14,492 nucleotides of DNA, taken from NCBI GenBank assembly GCA_030039095.1, contig JASHQP010000407.1:1-14492 (forward strand). Reading direction: 5' to 3'. Shown here piece by piece: positions 1 through 6,162 of this stretch. Origin of the DNA: Streptosporangiaceae bacterium. GTDB lineage: Bacteria; Actinomycetota; Actinomycetes; Streptosporangiales; Streptosporangiaceae. The translations under genes and the position numbers were made by a program. Under the pieces are notes generated by a model, which worked only from the letters and a program-made list of their open reading frames with translations, was not told the DNA's origin and did not search any database. Within the stretch, counting starts at the first letter, position 1. Each line of letters opens with the position of its first letter.

Positions 1-2
1 CT

Positions 3-494
3 GACCGGCATCACGTCAACGCCTCCGGGATGCGCTCGGCTGGCGGCGCGCACAAGCGCGGCCTGAACCGCGCCCTCGCCGACGCCTCCCTCGCCGAGGT
101 TCGGCGCATGCTCCGCTACAAGTGCACCTGGTACGGCTCCACCCTCGTGGAAGCCGGACGTTACTATCCATCGAGCAAGCTGTGTTCGGCCTGCGGCAGG
201 CGAAAGCCAAACCTGAACCTGGCCGACCGGACCTACATGTGCGGCCACTGCGGCGTGAGGATCGACCGTGACCTCAACGCCGCAGTCAACCTCGCCCGGC
301 TCGGCGAGGCCCGTCAGCTCATGCTGGCGGGCGAACAGGGCCCCGCCGGGAGTGGCCCGGTGGCAGGACGCGGAGCCACCCGTGAGGCCGAACCCGCGCG
401 AGCAGGCGACGCAGGAGGCCGTGAAACGTCAACCCCGCACCGGCAGCCACCGGGCAAGACGGGGACCGCCTCACCGCAAGCCGAGGCTGCCTAA
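3..494 (+). CDS. TnpB/OrfB-type RNA-guided nuclease, C-terminal part (5' end outside window)
   Basis: The frame is open from base 3, so the gene starts upstream and only about 163 C-terminal residues are seen. TnpB proteins are transposon-encoded RNA-guided RuvC nucleases. The visible part has the conserved RYK-x3-WYG stretch and YYPSSKLCSACG. It also has the four-cysteine zinc ribbon (CSAC ... CGHC) and the final RuvC motif DRDLNAAVNLAR with its catalytic Asp. About 65 low-complexity Gly/Ala/Arg/Pro residues follow, as is usual in actinobacterial copies, where this DNA also encodes guide RNA. At the very start the residues HHVNASGM align with the family motif EDLNVxGM, so His stands where the catalytic Glu is expected. 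That suggests decay or loss of cleavage. Internal ATGs such as the one at 30 are not the true start. Family assignment is firm; activity is doubtful. Confidence 0.85.
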   Translation, partial: DRHHVNASGMRSAGGAHKRGLNRALADASLAEVRRMLRYKCTWYGSTLVEAGRYYPSSKLCSACGRRKPNLNLADRTYMCGHCGVRIDRDLNAAVNLARLGEARQLMLAGEQGPAGSGPVAGRGATREAEPARAGDAGGRETSTPHRQPPGKTGTASPQAEAA

Positions 495-499
495 TGAAC

Positions 500-519
500 G
501 AGCAGACTCACACTTGCTC
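500..519 (+). repeat. Small inverted repeat downstream of tnpB
   Basis: GAGCA at 500-504 pairs with TGCTC at 515-519 across a 10-base loop, starting 5 bases after the tnpB stop. A short subterminal hairpin is expected at the right end of an IS200/IS605-type element and in its guide RNA. Five base pairs is weak and could be chance. Confidence 0.3.
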
Positions 520-573
520 ATCAGAAGGTAACGGTAGGCGATGATGTCGTTGTGACCCGACGGATCAGCGTTA

Positions 574-1827
574 GTGCGCTGGCTCGCTGAACGCATCGCA
601 CCTTCGCGTCTTGGCCGCAGTTTCCGCTGGCTGCTGGCTTCTTCGTGGGTGACGAATCTCGGCGAGGGGATCACGCTGGCGGCTGGCCCGCTGCTGGTCG
701 CGTCCGAGACGCACAGCCCGCTGGCGGTGGCGATGGCCGCCTTGCTGCAGCGGCTGCCGTGGCTGTTGTTCGGCCTGTACGCCGGCGTGGCCGCCGACCG
801 GCTCAACCGGCGCACGATCATGATCGTCACCGGGCTGGTGCGGGCGGCCATCCTGCTGCTGCTTACCGCGTCGATCCTCACGCGCCGCGTCGACATCGCG
901 GTGGTGCTGACGGCTCTTTTCCTGTTCGGGGTGAACGAGGCCTTCGGTGACACCACGACCACCACGCTGCTGCCGATGCTCGTGGACAAGCCGGACCTGG
1001 GTCTTGCGAACTCCCGTGCCCTCACGGGCGTGATCGTGTGGAACCAGCTGGCCGGGCCTCCGATCGGCGCCGCGCTGTTCGCCGCCGGGAGGGCGCTGCC
1101 GTTCATCAGCGAGAGCGTATGCGTGCTGGCCGGCGTGGTGCTGATCTCACGGATACGGCTCCCGGTTCATGGCGCGCGCAACCGGCATGCGCGGGTGCGC
1201 GATGACATGCGCGAAGGGTGGCGCTGGCTGTGGGCGCACCCCGCGGTGCGGACGCTGGCGATCACGATCTTCACCTTCAACGTCACCTTCGGCGCCGCCT
1301 GGTCGGTACTGGTGCTGTACGCGCGCGAGCGGCTGGGCATGGGTGCGCTGGGCTTCGGCCTCATCACCACCGCGATGGCGGTCGGCGGCCTGCTGGGCAC
1401 CGCGTCCTACCGCTGGCTGGAGCAGCACTTGCGGCTGGGCGTCATCATGCGCGGCGGCCTGATCATCGAGACGCTGACCCACCTCACGCTCGCGCTGACC
1501 CGCTGGGCCTGGTTTGCGCTGATCATCTTCGTGATCTTCGGCGCGCACGCTTTCATCTGGGGAACGACGTCAACGACCGTGCGGCAGCGAGCCGTGCCCA
1601 CCGAGTTCCAGGGCCGGGTCGGCAGCGTGTACCTCACCGGGGTGGTGGGCGGCATCGTGATCGGGTCCGGGCTCGGCGGCCTGATCGCCTCGCTCTGGGG
1701 GATCACCGCGCCGTTCTGGTTCGCCTTCGCCGGATCAGCCCTCATCCTCGTGCTGATCTGGCGCTCGCTGCTCGACATCGCACACACCGACGAGCACGCC
1801 CGGGCCAGCAACCCCACCGCGGCCTGA
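574..1827 (+). CDS. MFS transporter, MFS_3/EntS-like exporter type
   Basis: This 417-residue membrane protein has about 12 hydrophobic segments and belongs to the major facilitator superfamily. Members of this branch use the proton gradient, mostly to export small molecules or drugs. The loop 2-3 signature is clear at residues 67-80 (GLYAGVAADRLNRR), after the opening WVTNLGEGITLAAGPLL typical of the EntS-like subgroup. A half-way cytoplasmic loop near residues 195-220 is rich in Arg, with WRWLWAHPAVRTL leading into the second half. The start is the GTG at 574, because the frame has a stop just upstream (553) and the N-terminus fits the family. No strong ribosome-binding site is seen. The gene lies between a transposon remnant and a convergent operon and appears monocistronic. 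The transported substrate cannot be told from sequence, and no siderophore genes are nearby. Confidence 0.85.
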   Translation: MRWLAERIAPSRLGRSFRWLLASSWVTNLGEGITLAAGPLLVASETHSPLAVAMAALLQRLPWLLFGLYAGVAADRLNRRTIMIVTGLVRAAILLLLTASILTRRVDIAVVLTALFLFGVNEAFGDTTTTTLLPMLVDKPDLGLANSRALTGVIVWNQLAGPPIGAALFAAGRALPFISESVCVLAGVVLISRIRLPVHGARNRHARVRDDMREGWRWLWAHPAVRTLAITIFTFNVTFGAAWSVLVLYARERLGMGALGFGLITTAMAVGGLLGTASYRWLEQHLRLGVIMRGGLIIETLTHLTLALTRWAWFALIIFVIFGAHAFIWGTTSTTVRQRAVPTEFQGRVGSVYLTGVVGGIVIGSGLGGLIASLWGITAPFWFAFAGSALILVLIWRSLLDIAHTDEHARASNPTAA

Positions 1828-1883
1828 CGTACCGCCGGCATTCCTGAGCGCCACGCTTCGCCACCGGTGCCAACTGCGCGATC

Positions 1884-3044
1884 TCAGCTGTCTCGGGGTG
1901 TGGCCGACTGGCTGGGGGCATCCGGGGCGGCGGGATCGCTGTGGCCCAGCATGAACGCCATCGCCGCCAGCAAGGTCAGCAGCACCGGAGCAGCACTGAG
2001 GGTATTACCGGCCGGCCCCGGCAGTGGCGGGCTGATCAGGCTGAACAGGTAGATGACGGCTCCCAGGGCGAAGGGGAATCCGAGCAGGGCGAGGACCCGG
2101 CGGCCGACGGGGGAGCTCACCAGCATGATCGTCACCGCGACCAGGATGACGGCGGCCAGTGTGCCCTGGTACAGGAGCCAGTCCGCCCATCCGCCCGCCC
2201 CGATCCCGAACAGCCGGTCGATGAATCCGTGCGGGATGTGTGCCAGCCGGTACCGGAGAAAGCCGGGGCCGAGCGCGGCAGGATTCACCGGACGGCTCGG
2301 GAACAGGGACCTCAGCCCGCCATTCATGCCGATGCCGGCCGCCACGGTGGCGGCGGCGAGCAGGGCGAGGGGCCGCCACTGCAGGGCGCGCCATCCCCGG
2401 GGGGCGCTTGGCGCCATGAGCAGGACCAGCGCCTCCAGGCCGTACGCGTACAGGGTCACGTCCCCGCGCGGGCCGGCAAGCAGCGTGTAGCCGCTGGTCA
2501 GCGAAATCGCCAGGAAGGCAAGCGGGATGACGGCGGCGAAGGCAGCGGCGGCGCGGCGCCACCCGGCGCAGGCCAGAGCGGCCAGGACGAACGCGGGCAC
2601 GGGGCCCGCCGTGAGCGCGTCCGTCACATTGCTCGTCACCGCGATCGAATAGGAGTTGAGCTGGAAGCTGCGGGCGTAGGCGCCGGGTTGCCCGTACGCG
2701 CCGATGAGAATGTCGGCGGGCGTCCCGTAGCCGTGACGCGCGCCCTGAACCAGGAAGAAGGTCAGCTTCAGCGCCACCATGAGCAGTGGAAGCAGCACCG
2801 CGGTCAGGGCAAGTGCCGCCGCCCACGGCTGGCTGTCCGCGCGCCGCGTGGCCATCCGGATCCTGATCTTCAGCGCCGACCACAGCAGGTCAGCCGATTC
2901 ACGGACGCCGGGCCGGCGCTGACCGGGCTGGGCAGCAGCCATCAGCACCCCGAGGATTTCCTCCTCGTGCCGGCGCCGGTAGAGCGCTGGGTAGCTGCGC
3001 AGCAGCTGCCGGTAGGACTTCTCGAGCCCGCCCGCGGCCGTCAC
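1884..3044 (-). CDS. Polytopic membrane protein coupled to PadR regulator, function unknown
   Basis: The 386-residue product begins with a soluble segment, roughly residues 8-60. This contains YRQLLRSYPALYRRRHEEEI and resembles the short prefix domain found in actinobacterial membrane proteins next to PadR regulators (arginines, then a Tyr/Glu-rich helix). About eight hydrophobic segments follow, then a short Pro/Ala/Ser tail. No transporter or enzyme motif was recognised. The start is GTG at 3044 and overlaps the padR stop as GTGA, so translation is coupled and this protein is very probably the target or partner of the repressor. It converges on the MFS gene with 56 bases between the stops, where no convincing terminator is visible. 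In PadR-membrane-protein pairs the membrane partner often relates to envelope stress or drug response, but that is only analogy here. Confidence 0.75.
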   Translation of the reverse strand: MTAAGGLEKSYRQLLRSYPALYRRRHEEEILGVLMAAAQPGQRRPGVRESADLLWSALKIRIRMATRRADSQPWAAALALTAVLLPLLMVALKLTFFLVQGARHGYGTPADILIGAYGQPGAYARSFQLNSYSIAVTSNVTDALTAGPVPAFVLAALACAGWRRAAAAFAAVIPLAFLAISLTSGYTLLAGPRGDVTLYAYGLEALVLLMAPSAPRGWRALQWRPLALLAAATVAAGIGMNGGLRSLFPSRPVNPAALGPGFLRYRLAHIPHGFIDRLFGIGAGGWADWLLYQGTLAAVILVAVTIMLVSSPVGRRVLALLGFPFALGAVIYLFSLISPPLPGPAGNTLSAAPVLLTLLAAMAFMLGHSDPAAPDAPSQSATPRDS

Positions 3045-3385
3045 GTCGTGCCTCCCAGCGCCCGCCCCCGCCGTTCCAGCCGCCCGGCAGCAACGGCCGC
3101 GTTGTGCTGAAGTCGCGCCACCTCAGCGGCGAGCCGGTCGCCGCCGCGCGGGGTGAGCCGGTAGTACCGCCGCAGCCGGCCTTCCACCACCTCGTCCCGG
3201 TCGGCCTCGACGAGGCCCTCCGCCACGACCCGGTCCAGCGCGGCGTAGAGAGTGCCTGCCCGGAGCCTGACCCGGCCGTCGGAGATGTGCTCGACGTCGG
3301 TGATGATCCCGTAGCCGTGCTGCGGTCCCTTCGCCAGCGCCGTCAGCATGAGAAAAGTCGGCTCGTGCAGAGGACGCTCACTCAT
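3041..3385 (-). CDS. PadR-family transcriptional regulator
   Basis: This 114-residue protein matches short PadR repressors in length and layout. The winged-helix domain occupies residues 7-80: LHEPTFLMLTALAKGPQHGYGI, then RAGTLYAALDRVVAEGLVEAD, then the wing with RRYYRLTPRG. A helix of about 30 residues follows and would be the dimerisation arm. PadR proteins bind dyads over promoters and release DNA on binding small, often phenolic or drug-like, ligands. The gene is first in a two-gene minus-strand operon with the membrane protein at 1884-3044, overlapping it by 4 bases. Its ATG at 3385 has no Shine-Dalgarno sequence. Instead a -35/-10 pair sits so that transcription would begin at the ATG itself. 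A dyad over the -10 suggests autorepression. Confidence 0.88.
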   Translation of the reverse strand: MSERPLHEPTFLMLTALAKGPQHGYGIITDVEHISDGRVRLRAGTLYAALDRVVAEGLVEADRDEVVEGRLRRYYRLTPRGGDRLAAEVARLQHNAAVAAGRLERRGRALGGTT

Positions 3386-3420
3386 GCCGACGTTATATAC
3401 CGATAACCTGACTATGGCAA
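3385..3420 (-). promoter_or_regulatory. padR promoter predicting a leaderless transcript
   Basis: On the minus strand, TTGCCA (3420-3415) and TATAAC (3397-3392) are separated by exactly 17 bases and resemble the vegetative sigma -35 and -10 hexamers. Six bases separate the -10 from the A of the ATG at 3385, so the predicted transcription start coincides with the start codon. This fits the missing ribosome-binding site. Leaderless mRNAs are common in actinobacteria. Confidence 0.6.
3392..3407 (-). promoter_or_regulatory. Candidate PadR operator dyad over the -10
   Basis: On the minus strand GTTATCGGTATATAAC has perfect 5-bp arms (GTTAT/ATAAC) around 6 bases and includes the whole -10 hexamer. 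It is an AT-rich island in GC-rich DNA. PadR proteins typically bind AT-rich dyads of about this size, so bound protein would block RNA polymerase. Binding by this PadR is inferred from position. Confidence 0.5.
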
Positions 3421-3429
3421 GCGCTGGCC

Positions 3430-4959
3430 CTATCGGTGGTCCTGAGGGATCCGGCCGGTGAGGAGGTCATAGGCCCTCAGAGCGAACCACCATTCGGCCA
3501 GGTGCTCGGTCTCGGCCAGCCCGCGCCCAGTTAGCTGCTCGATCCTGCGGATGCGGTAGCCCAGCGTCTGCTTGTGGACGTGCAGCTCCGCCGCGGCCAG
3601 ATGCCACGACCGGTTGTGCCGGAGTACAGCACGAAGCGTGTTCACGTAGGTGGTGCCGTGCTCAGCATCGTGGTCGATGAGCAAGCCGAGGATGCGCGAG
3701 ACCAGCGCCTGGGCCTCGGTGACGCTCCGGGGCAGCAGCAGGGTGGTCGGGTCGCCGTAACGAACGAAGCTCCGCCCCTCCGCCTCCCCCACTCCGAGCG
3801 CCCACCGCGCCTCCTGCGCCGCATCCGGCAGGCGGGCGGCCGCGGTGATCCGGCCGCTGCTGCCCACGGCGCCGCCCCCGGCCTCCGCCAGCTCGCCGAT
3901 CTGACCGTCGACCGCCGCCTCGGGCAGCACGACGTGGAGCAGGCGGTCGCTGACGAGCAAGAGGTGCGGCACATGCGAGCGCGCCAGCCTGCGATGCAGT
4001 TCCGGGGTGGCCCGCTCGTCGCCGGCCCGCGCCACCGCGAGGACGCTGATGGCCAGGTCCAGGCCGGCGTCGGCGATCAGCGGGCCGGCCACCCATGGAT
4101 CGATCCGGCGGTCGAGCAGCTGGCTCAGCAGGTCAGCGCCCTGCCGCCGCTGCCGCTCCTGCACGGCGGCAAGCTGGGCCAGCTCGAGCGCTCCCCCGGT
4201 GGCGATGTGATGGAGAAGCACGAGGCTCGGCAGCTGGTTGCCAACCGGCTCGGCCACCAGCGCGGTGGGCTGGTCACCGGGCACCTCGACGGCAAGCGCG
4301 CCGGGATCCCCGGGCGCGGCGTGCGGCCTGCTCAGCTTCAGCACGCCCGGAATCGCGTTGCCGTGGGCCGCATAGCTGACCATCAGGGACTGGGCGAACG
4401 ACGAGTCCTCCGCATCGCCGAACAGGGAGAGCCCTGTCTCGGGGTCCACCAGGTACAGCCGCACGCCGAGTTCCTGACCCAGCTGCCGGAACATTTCCGG
4501 TCCCGGGCGCCCGGCGATGACCGATGTCCGCAGCAGCTCGTACAGCCGGGCCACCCGCCCGAGCAGCAGGGCTTCTTCCCGCCCGTTGGCGTGAGCGACC
4601 GCCCGCACCACGGCGGTGAACGGCATGCTGTACGGGACCCCTATGACCGGCAGAGCCAGCTCGTCAGCACGCCGGACTGCCCGGCTGGTCAGCGGCGGCC
4701 CGGACATTCCCTGCCCGATGCCCAGGCCGCTGGCGCCCGTCTCCGCGAGCTGCTCGATGAACTGGACCTGGATAGGTTCTTCGGCGGACAGGCTGTTCCC
4801 GTTGCTCAGCAGCAGCTCGGCCGGGCCGTGCCACTTCCACGGGTCGGGCAGATCAGAGGTGTGCACCCAGCTGATCTCGCGGTCGAGGCCGGCCTCGCCG
4901 GCCATCAGCGTCAGCCGCAGGTGCGGGAGCTGCAGCAGTTCACGGACCGTAATCGACAT
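3430..4959 (-). CDS. PucR-family transcriptional regulator
   Basis: The 509-residue product has the full PucR/CdaR layout. An N-terminal PucR sensory domain occupies about residues 3-125 (SITVRELLQLPHLRLTLMAG, then SWVHTSDLPDPWKWHGPAELLLSNG). A long middle region follows, with a GGDEF-like fold expected around 290-400. A C-terminal helix-turn-helix lies around 435-505, with HNRSWHLAAAELHVHKQTLG then YRIRRIEQLTGR. Family members respond to purine, amino-acid or other nitrogen metabolites and usually control an adjacent catabolic operon. The chosen ATG at 4959 has GAGGAG four bases upstream and starts exactly at the conserved domain. An upstream in-frame ATG at 5046 would add 29 unconserved residues. 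The gene is divergent from the deacetylase-permease-SDR-ureohydrolase operon, so it is the probable regulator of that operon. Whether it activates or represses is not visible. Confidence 0.9.
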   Translation of the reverse strand: MSITVRELLQLPHLRLTLMAGEAGLDREISWVHTSDLPDPWKWHGPAELLLSNGNSLSAEEPIQVQFIEQLAETGASGLGIGQGMSGPPLTSRAVRRADELALPVIGVPYSMPFTAVVRAVAHANGREEALLLGRVARLYELLRTSVIAGRPGPEMFRQLGQELGVRLYLVDPETGLSLFGDAEDSSFAQSLMVSYAAHGNAIPGVLKLSRPHAAPGDPGALAVEVPGDQPTALVAEPVGNQLPSLVLLHHIATGGALELAQLAAVQERQRRQGADLLSQLLDRRIDPWVAGPLIADAGLDLAISVLAVARAGDERATPELHRRLARSHVPHLLLVSDRLLHVVLPEAAVDGQIGELAEAGGGAVGSSGRITAAARLPDAAQEARWALGVGEAEGRSFVRYGDPTTLLLPRSVTEAQALVSRILGLLIDHDAEHGTTYVNTLRAVLRHNRSWHLAAAELHVHKQTLGYRIRRIEQLTGRGLAETEHLAEWWFALRAYDLLTGRIPQDHR

Positions 4960-5042
4960 CCAGCTCCTCACGCCCGGCTCGCGGCGGCCGGCCTGACCGG
5001 GCGCCGTGATGGCCTGTCGCCGGCGCGCTTCCGTAGCACACC

Positions 5043-5058
5043 TCATATCGCAGTATGA
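5043..5058. promoter_or_regulatory. Candidate regulator-binding dyad in divergent promoter region
   Basis: TCATA (5043-5047) and TATGA (5054-5058) form perfect 5-bp arms around six bases, in one of the few AT-rich spots of the pucR/deacetylase gap. On the minus strand TTTTCA (5070-5065), a 17-base spacer and TATGAG (5047-5042) make a weak promoter for pucR, so the dyad would overlap its -10. No clear plus-strand promoter could be picked. Assignment to PucR is inference. Confidence 0.35.
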
Positions 5059-5104
5059 ACGCCTTGAAAAGGTTTGCGTCCGAGTCGGATGGCATCGCCC
5101 ACGC

Positions 5105-5126
5105 GCCGGTCCGTATCGTCACCGGC
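5105..5126 (+). promoter_or_regulatory. Inverted repeat in the leader of the catabolic operon
   Basis: GCCGGT (5105-5110) and ACCGGC (5121-5126) are perfect 6-bp arms around 10 bases. The repeat ends 13 bases before the GGAG ribosome-binding site at 5140-5143 of the first operon gene. It could be an operator or an mRNA hairpin near the translation start. In GC-rich DNA a repeat of this size can also arise by chance. Confidence 0.3.
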
Positions 5127-5149
5127 AACGACCAGCGCCGGAGCCGCCA

Positions 5150-6133
5150 ATGAACCGCGCCGAACCACCCACGCCGGCCGCCGGCCTGGCGAGCAGCGCG
5201 GCACCGCCCGCCCCGATCGCTTGGCCTGCGGGAGTAACCGCGGCCGCCTGCCTGACCTTCGACATGGACGCCGAGGCGCCGGTGCTGACCGCGGACATCT
5301 CGTCGATCAGCCGGATGACCGTGATGAGCCACCAGTCCTACGGGCCGCTCGTGGGGGTTCCGCGGATCCTGGCGCTGCTCGACCGGCATCAGGTCAAGGC
5401 AACATTCTTCATCCCCGGGTATTCAGCGCACCGGTACCCGGACGTGGTGCGCGCGGTCGCCGAGGCCGGCCACGAAATCGCGCACCACAGCTACTTCCAC
5501 GAGAACACCATCGGCATGGACGCAAAGACCGAGGCGGACATGATCGACCTCGGCCTGCGGGCGCTGTGGGACACGGCGGGCGTCCGGCCGGAGGGGTACC
5601 GCGCACCGATGTGGGAGATGAACTTCCACACCCCCGGGCTGCTGGCCGAGCGCGGCTTCCGTTACGACTCCAGCCTGATGGACTCCGACTATCCCTACGT
5701 TCTCGCGGTCAGCGGGCCGCCCGGTGTCACCGGGGCAGACGGCCAGACGAGGGCAGCCAGCACACTGGCCGAGATCCCGGTGTCATGGGGCCTCGACGAC
5801 TGGGAGCAGTACGCGTTCCTGCCGGGCCTGACCGGCGCGGGCGTGATCGAGAGCCCGGCGAAGGCGCTGGAGATGTGGACCCTCGAGCTCGAGGCGATGC
5901 ACCGGCTCGGCGCCGCGTTCGTCCTGTGCTGCCACCCGTTCCTGTCCGGCCGGCCATCCCGGGCCGCCGCACTCGAGCAGCTGATAGAGCGCATGAAGTC
6001 GCTCGATGGGCTGTGGATAACGACCGTCGCCGAGGTGGCCAGGCATACGGCGTCACTGAACTTGACGCCACGGGCCTGCCCGCAGCCTGTCATTCCCGCG
6101 GAAGCCTCCTGGGTTGCCCGCCCGCCAAACTGA
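5150..6133 (+). CDS. Polysaccharide-deacetylase-fold (CE4) hydrolase, HpPgdA/PuuE-like, probably a cyclic amide hydrolase
   Basis: The 327-residue product carries the NodB-fold metal-hydrolase motifs. They are TFDMD at 36-40, the metal-binding H113-x3-H117 in HHSYFHEN, GYRAP at 149-153, DSSLMDSD at 173-180 and CHPF...GRPSR at 261-271. This pattern, with DMDAE and a terminal GRPSR, belongs to the HpPgdA/PuuE-like branch. That branch includes allantoinase PuuE and proteins resembling cyclic imidases as well as peptidoglycan deacetylases. No signal peptide or membrane anchor is present, so it acts in the cytosol, which argues against cell-wall work. The start is ATG 5150, with GGAG six bases upstream; the longer frame from 5006 has no family similarity. 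It is the first gene of the operon, 29 bases before the permease and divergent from pucR. Ring-opening of a cyclic amide is inferred from subfamily and context. Confidence 0.82.
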   Translation: MNRAEPPTPAAGLASSAAPPAPIAWPAGVTAAACLTFDMDAEAPVLTADISSISRMTVMSHQSYGPLVGVPRILALLDRHQVKATFFIPGYSAHRYPDVVRAVAEAGHEIAHHSYFHENTIGMDAKTEADMIDLGLRALWDTAGVRPEGYRAPMWEMNFHTPGLLAERGFRYDSSLMDSDYPYVLAVSGPPGVTGADGQTRAASTLAEIPVSWGLDDWEQYAFLPGLTGAGVIESPAKALEMWTLELEAMHRLGAAFVLCCHPFLSGRPSRAAALEQLIERMKSLDGLWITTVAEVARHTASLNLTPRACPQPVIPAEASWVARPPN

Positions 6134-6162
6134 CGTCGCCGCGCTGGCATGAGAGGACACCC

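Larger units (their letters stand above)
1..540 (+). mobile_element. 3' part of an IS200/IS605-family (TnpB-type) element
   Basis: The left edge of the window lies inside a TnpB/OrfB gene, and the 45 bases or so after its stop hold a small hairpin. Elements of this family have subterminal hairpins instead of terminal inverted repeats, and their guide (omega) RNA usually spans the 3' end of tnpB and the right end. The right boundary near 540 is a guess, because no junction can be proven from one copy. No tnpA (Y1 transposase) is visible here. It could be a tnpB-only, IS1341-like element or a decayed remnant. Confidence 0.5.

Noticed and set aside
574..1827. Calling the MFS gene a siderophore (enterobactin-type) exporter
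   Set aside because: Resemblance to EntS is at subfamily level only, and no siderophore biosynthesis or uptake gene is near.
1941..3110. Long plus-strand open frame opposite the membrane protein and padR genes
   Set aside because: It is a GC-driven shadow: Gln/Arg/Gly-rich with no family motif, while the minus strand encodes a hydrophobic protein with coupled PadR.
3574..5058. Plus-strand open frame of 494 codons opposite pucR
   Set aside because: The composition is low-complexity (Gln/Arg/His/Gly/Pro). The opposite strand shows a complete PucR domain layout with a proper ribosome-binding site.
5150..6133. Cell-wall peptidoglycan or chitin deacetylase
   Set aside because: There is no signal peptide or membrane anchor, and the operon partners are small-molecule enzymes and a permease.
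5074..6162. Upstream in-frame extension of the permease gene
   Set aside because: It overlaps the deacetylase in another frame and has no hydrophobic or family-like sequence. The ATG at 6163 has a good ribosome-binding site.
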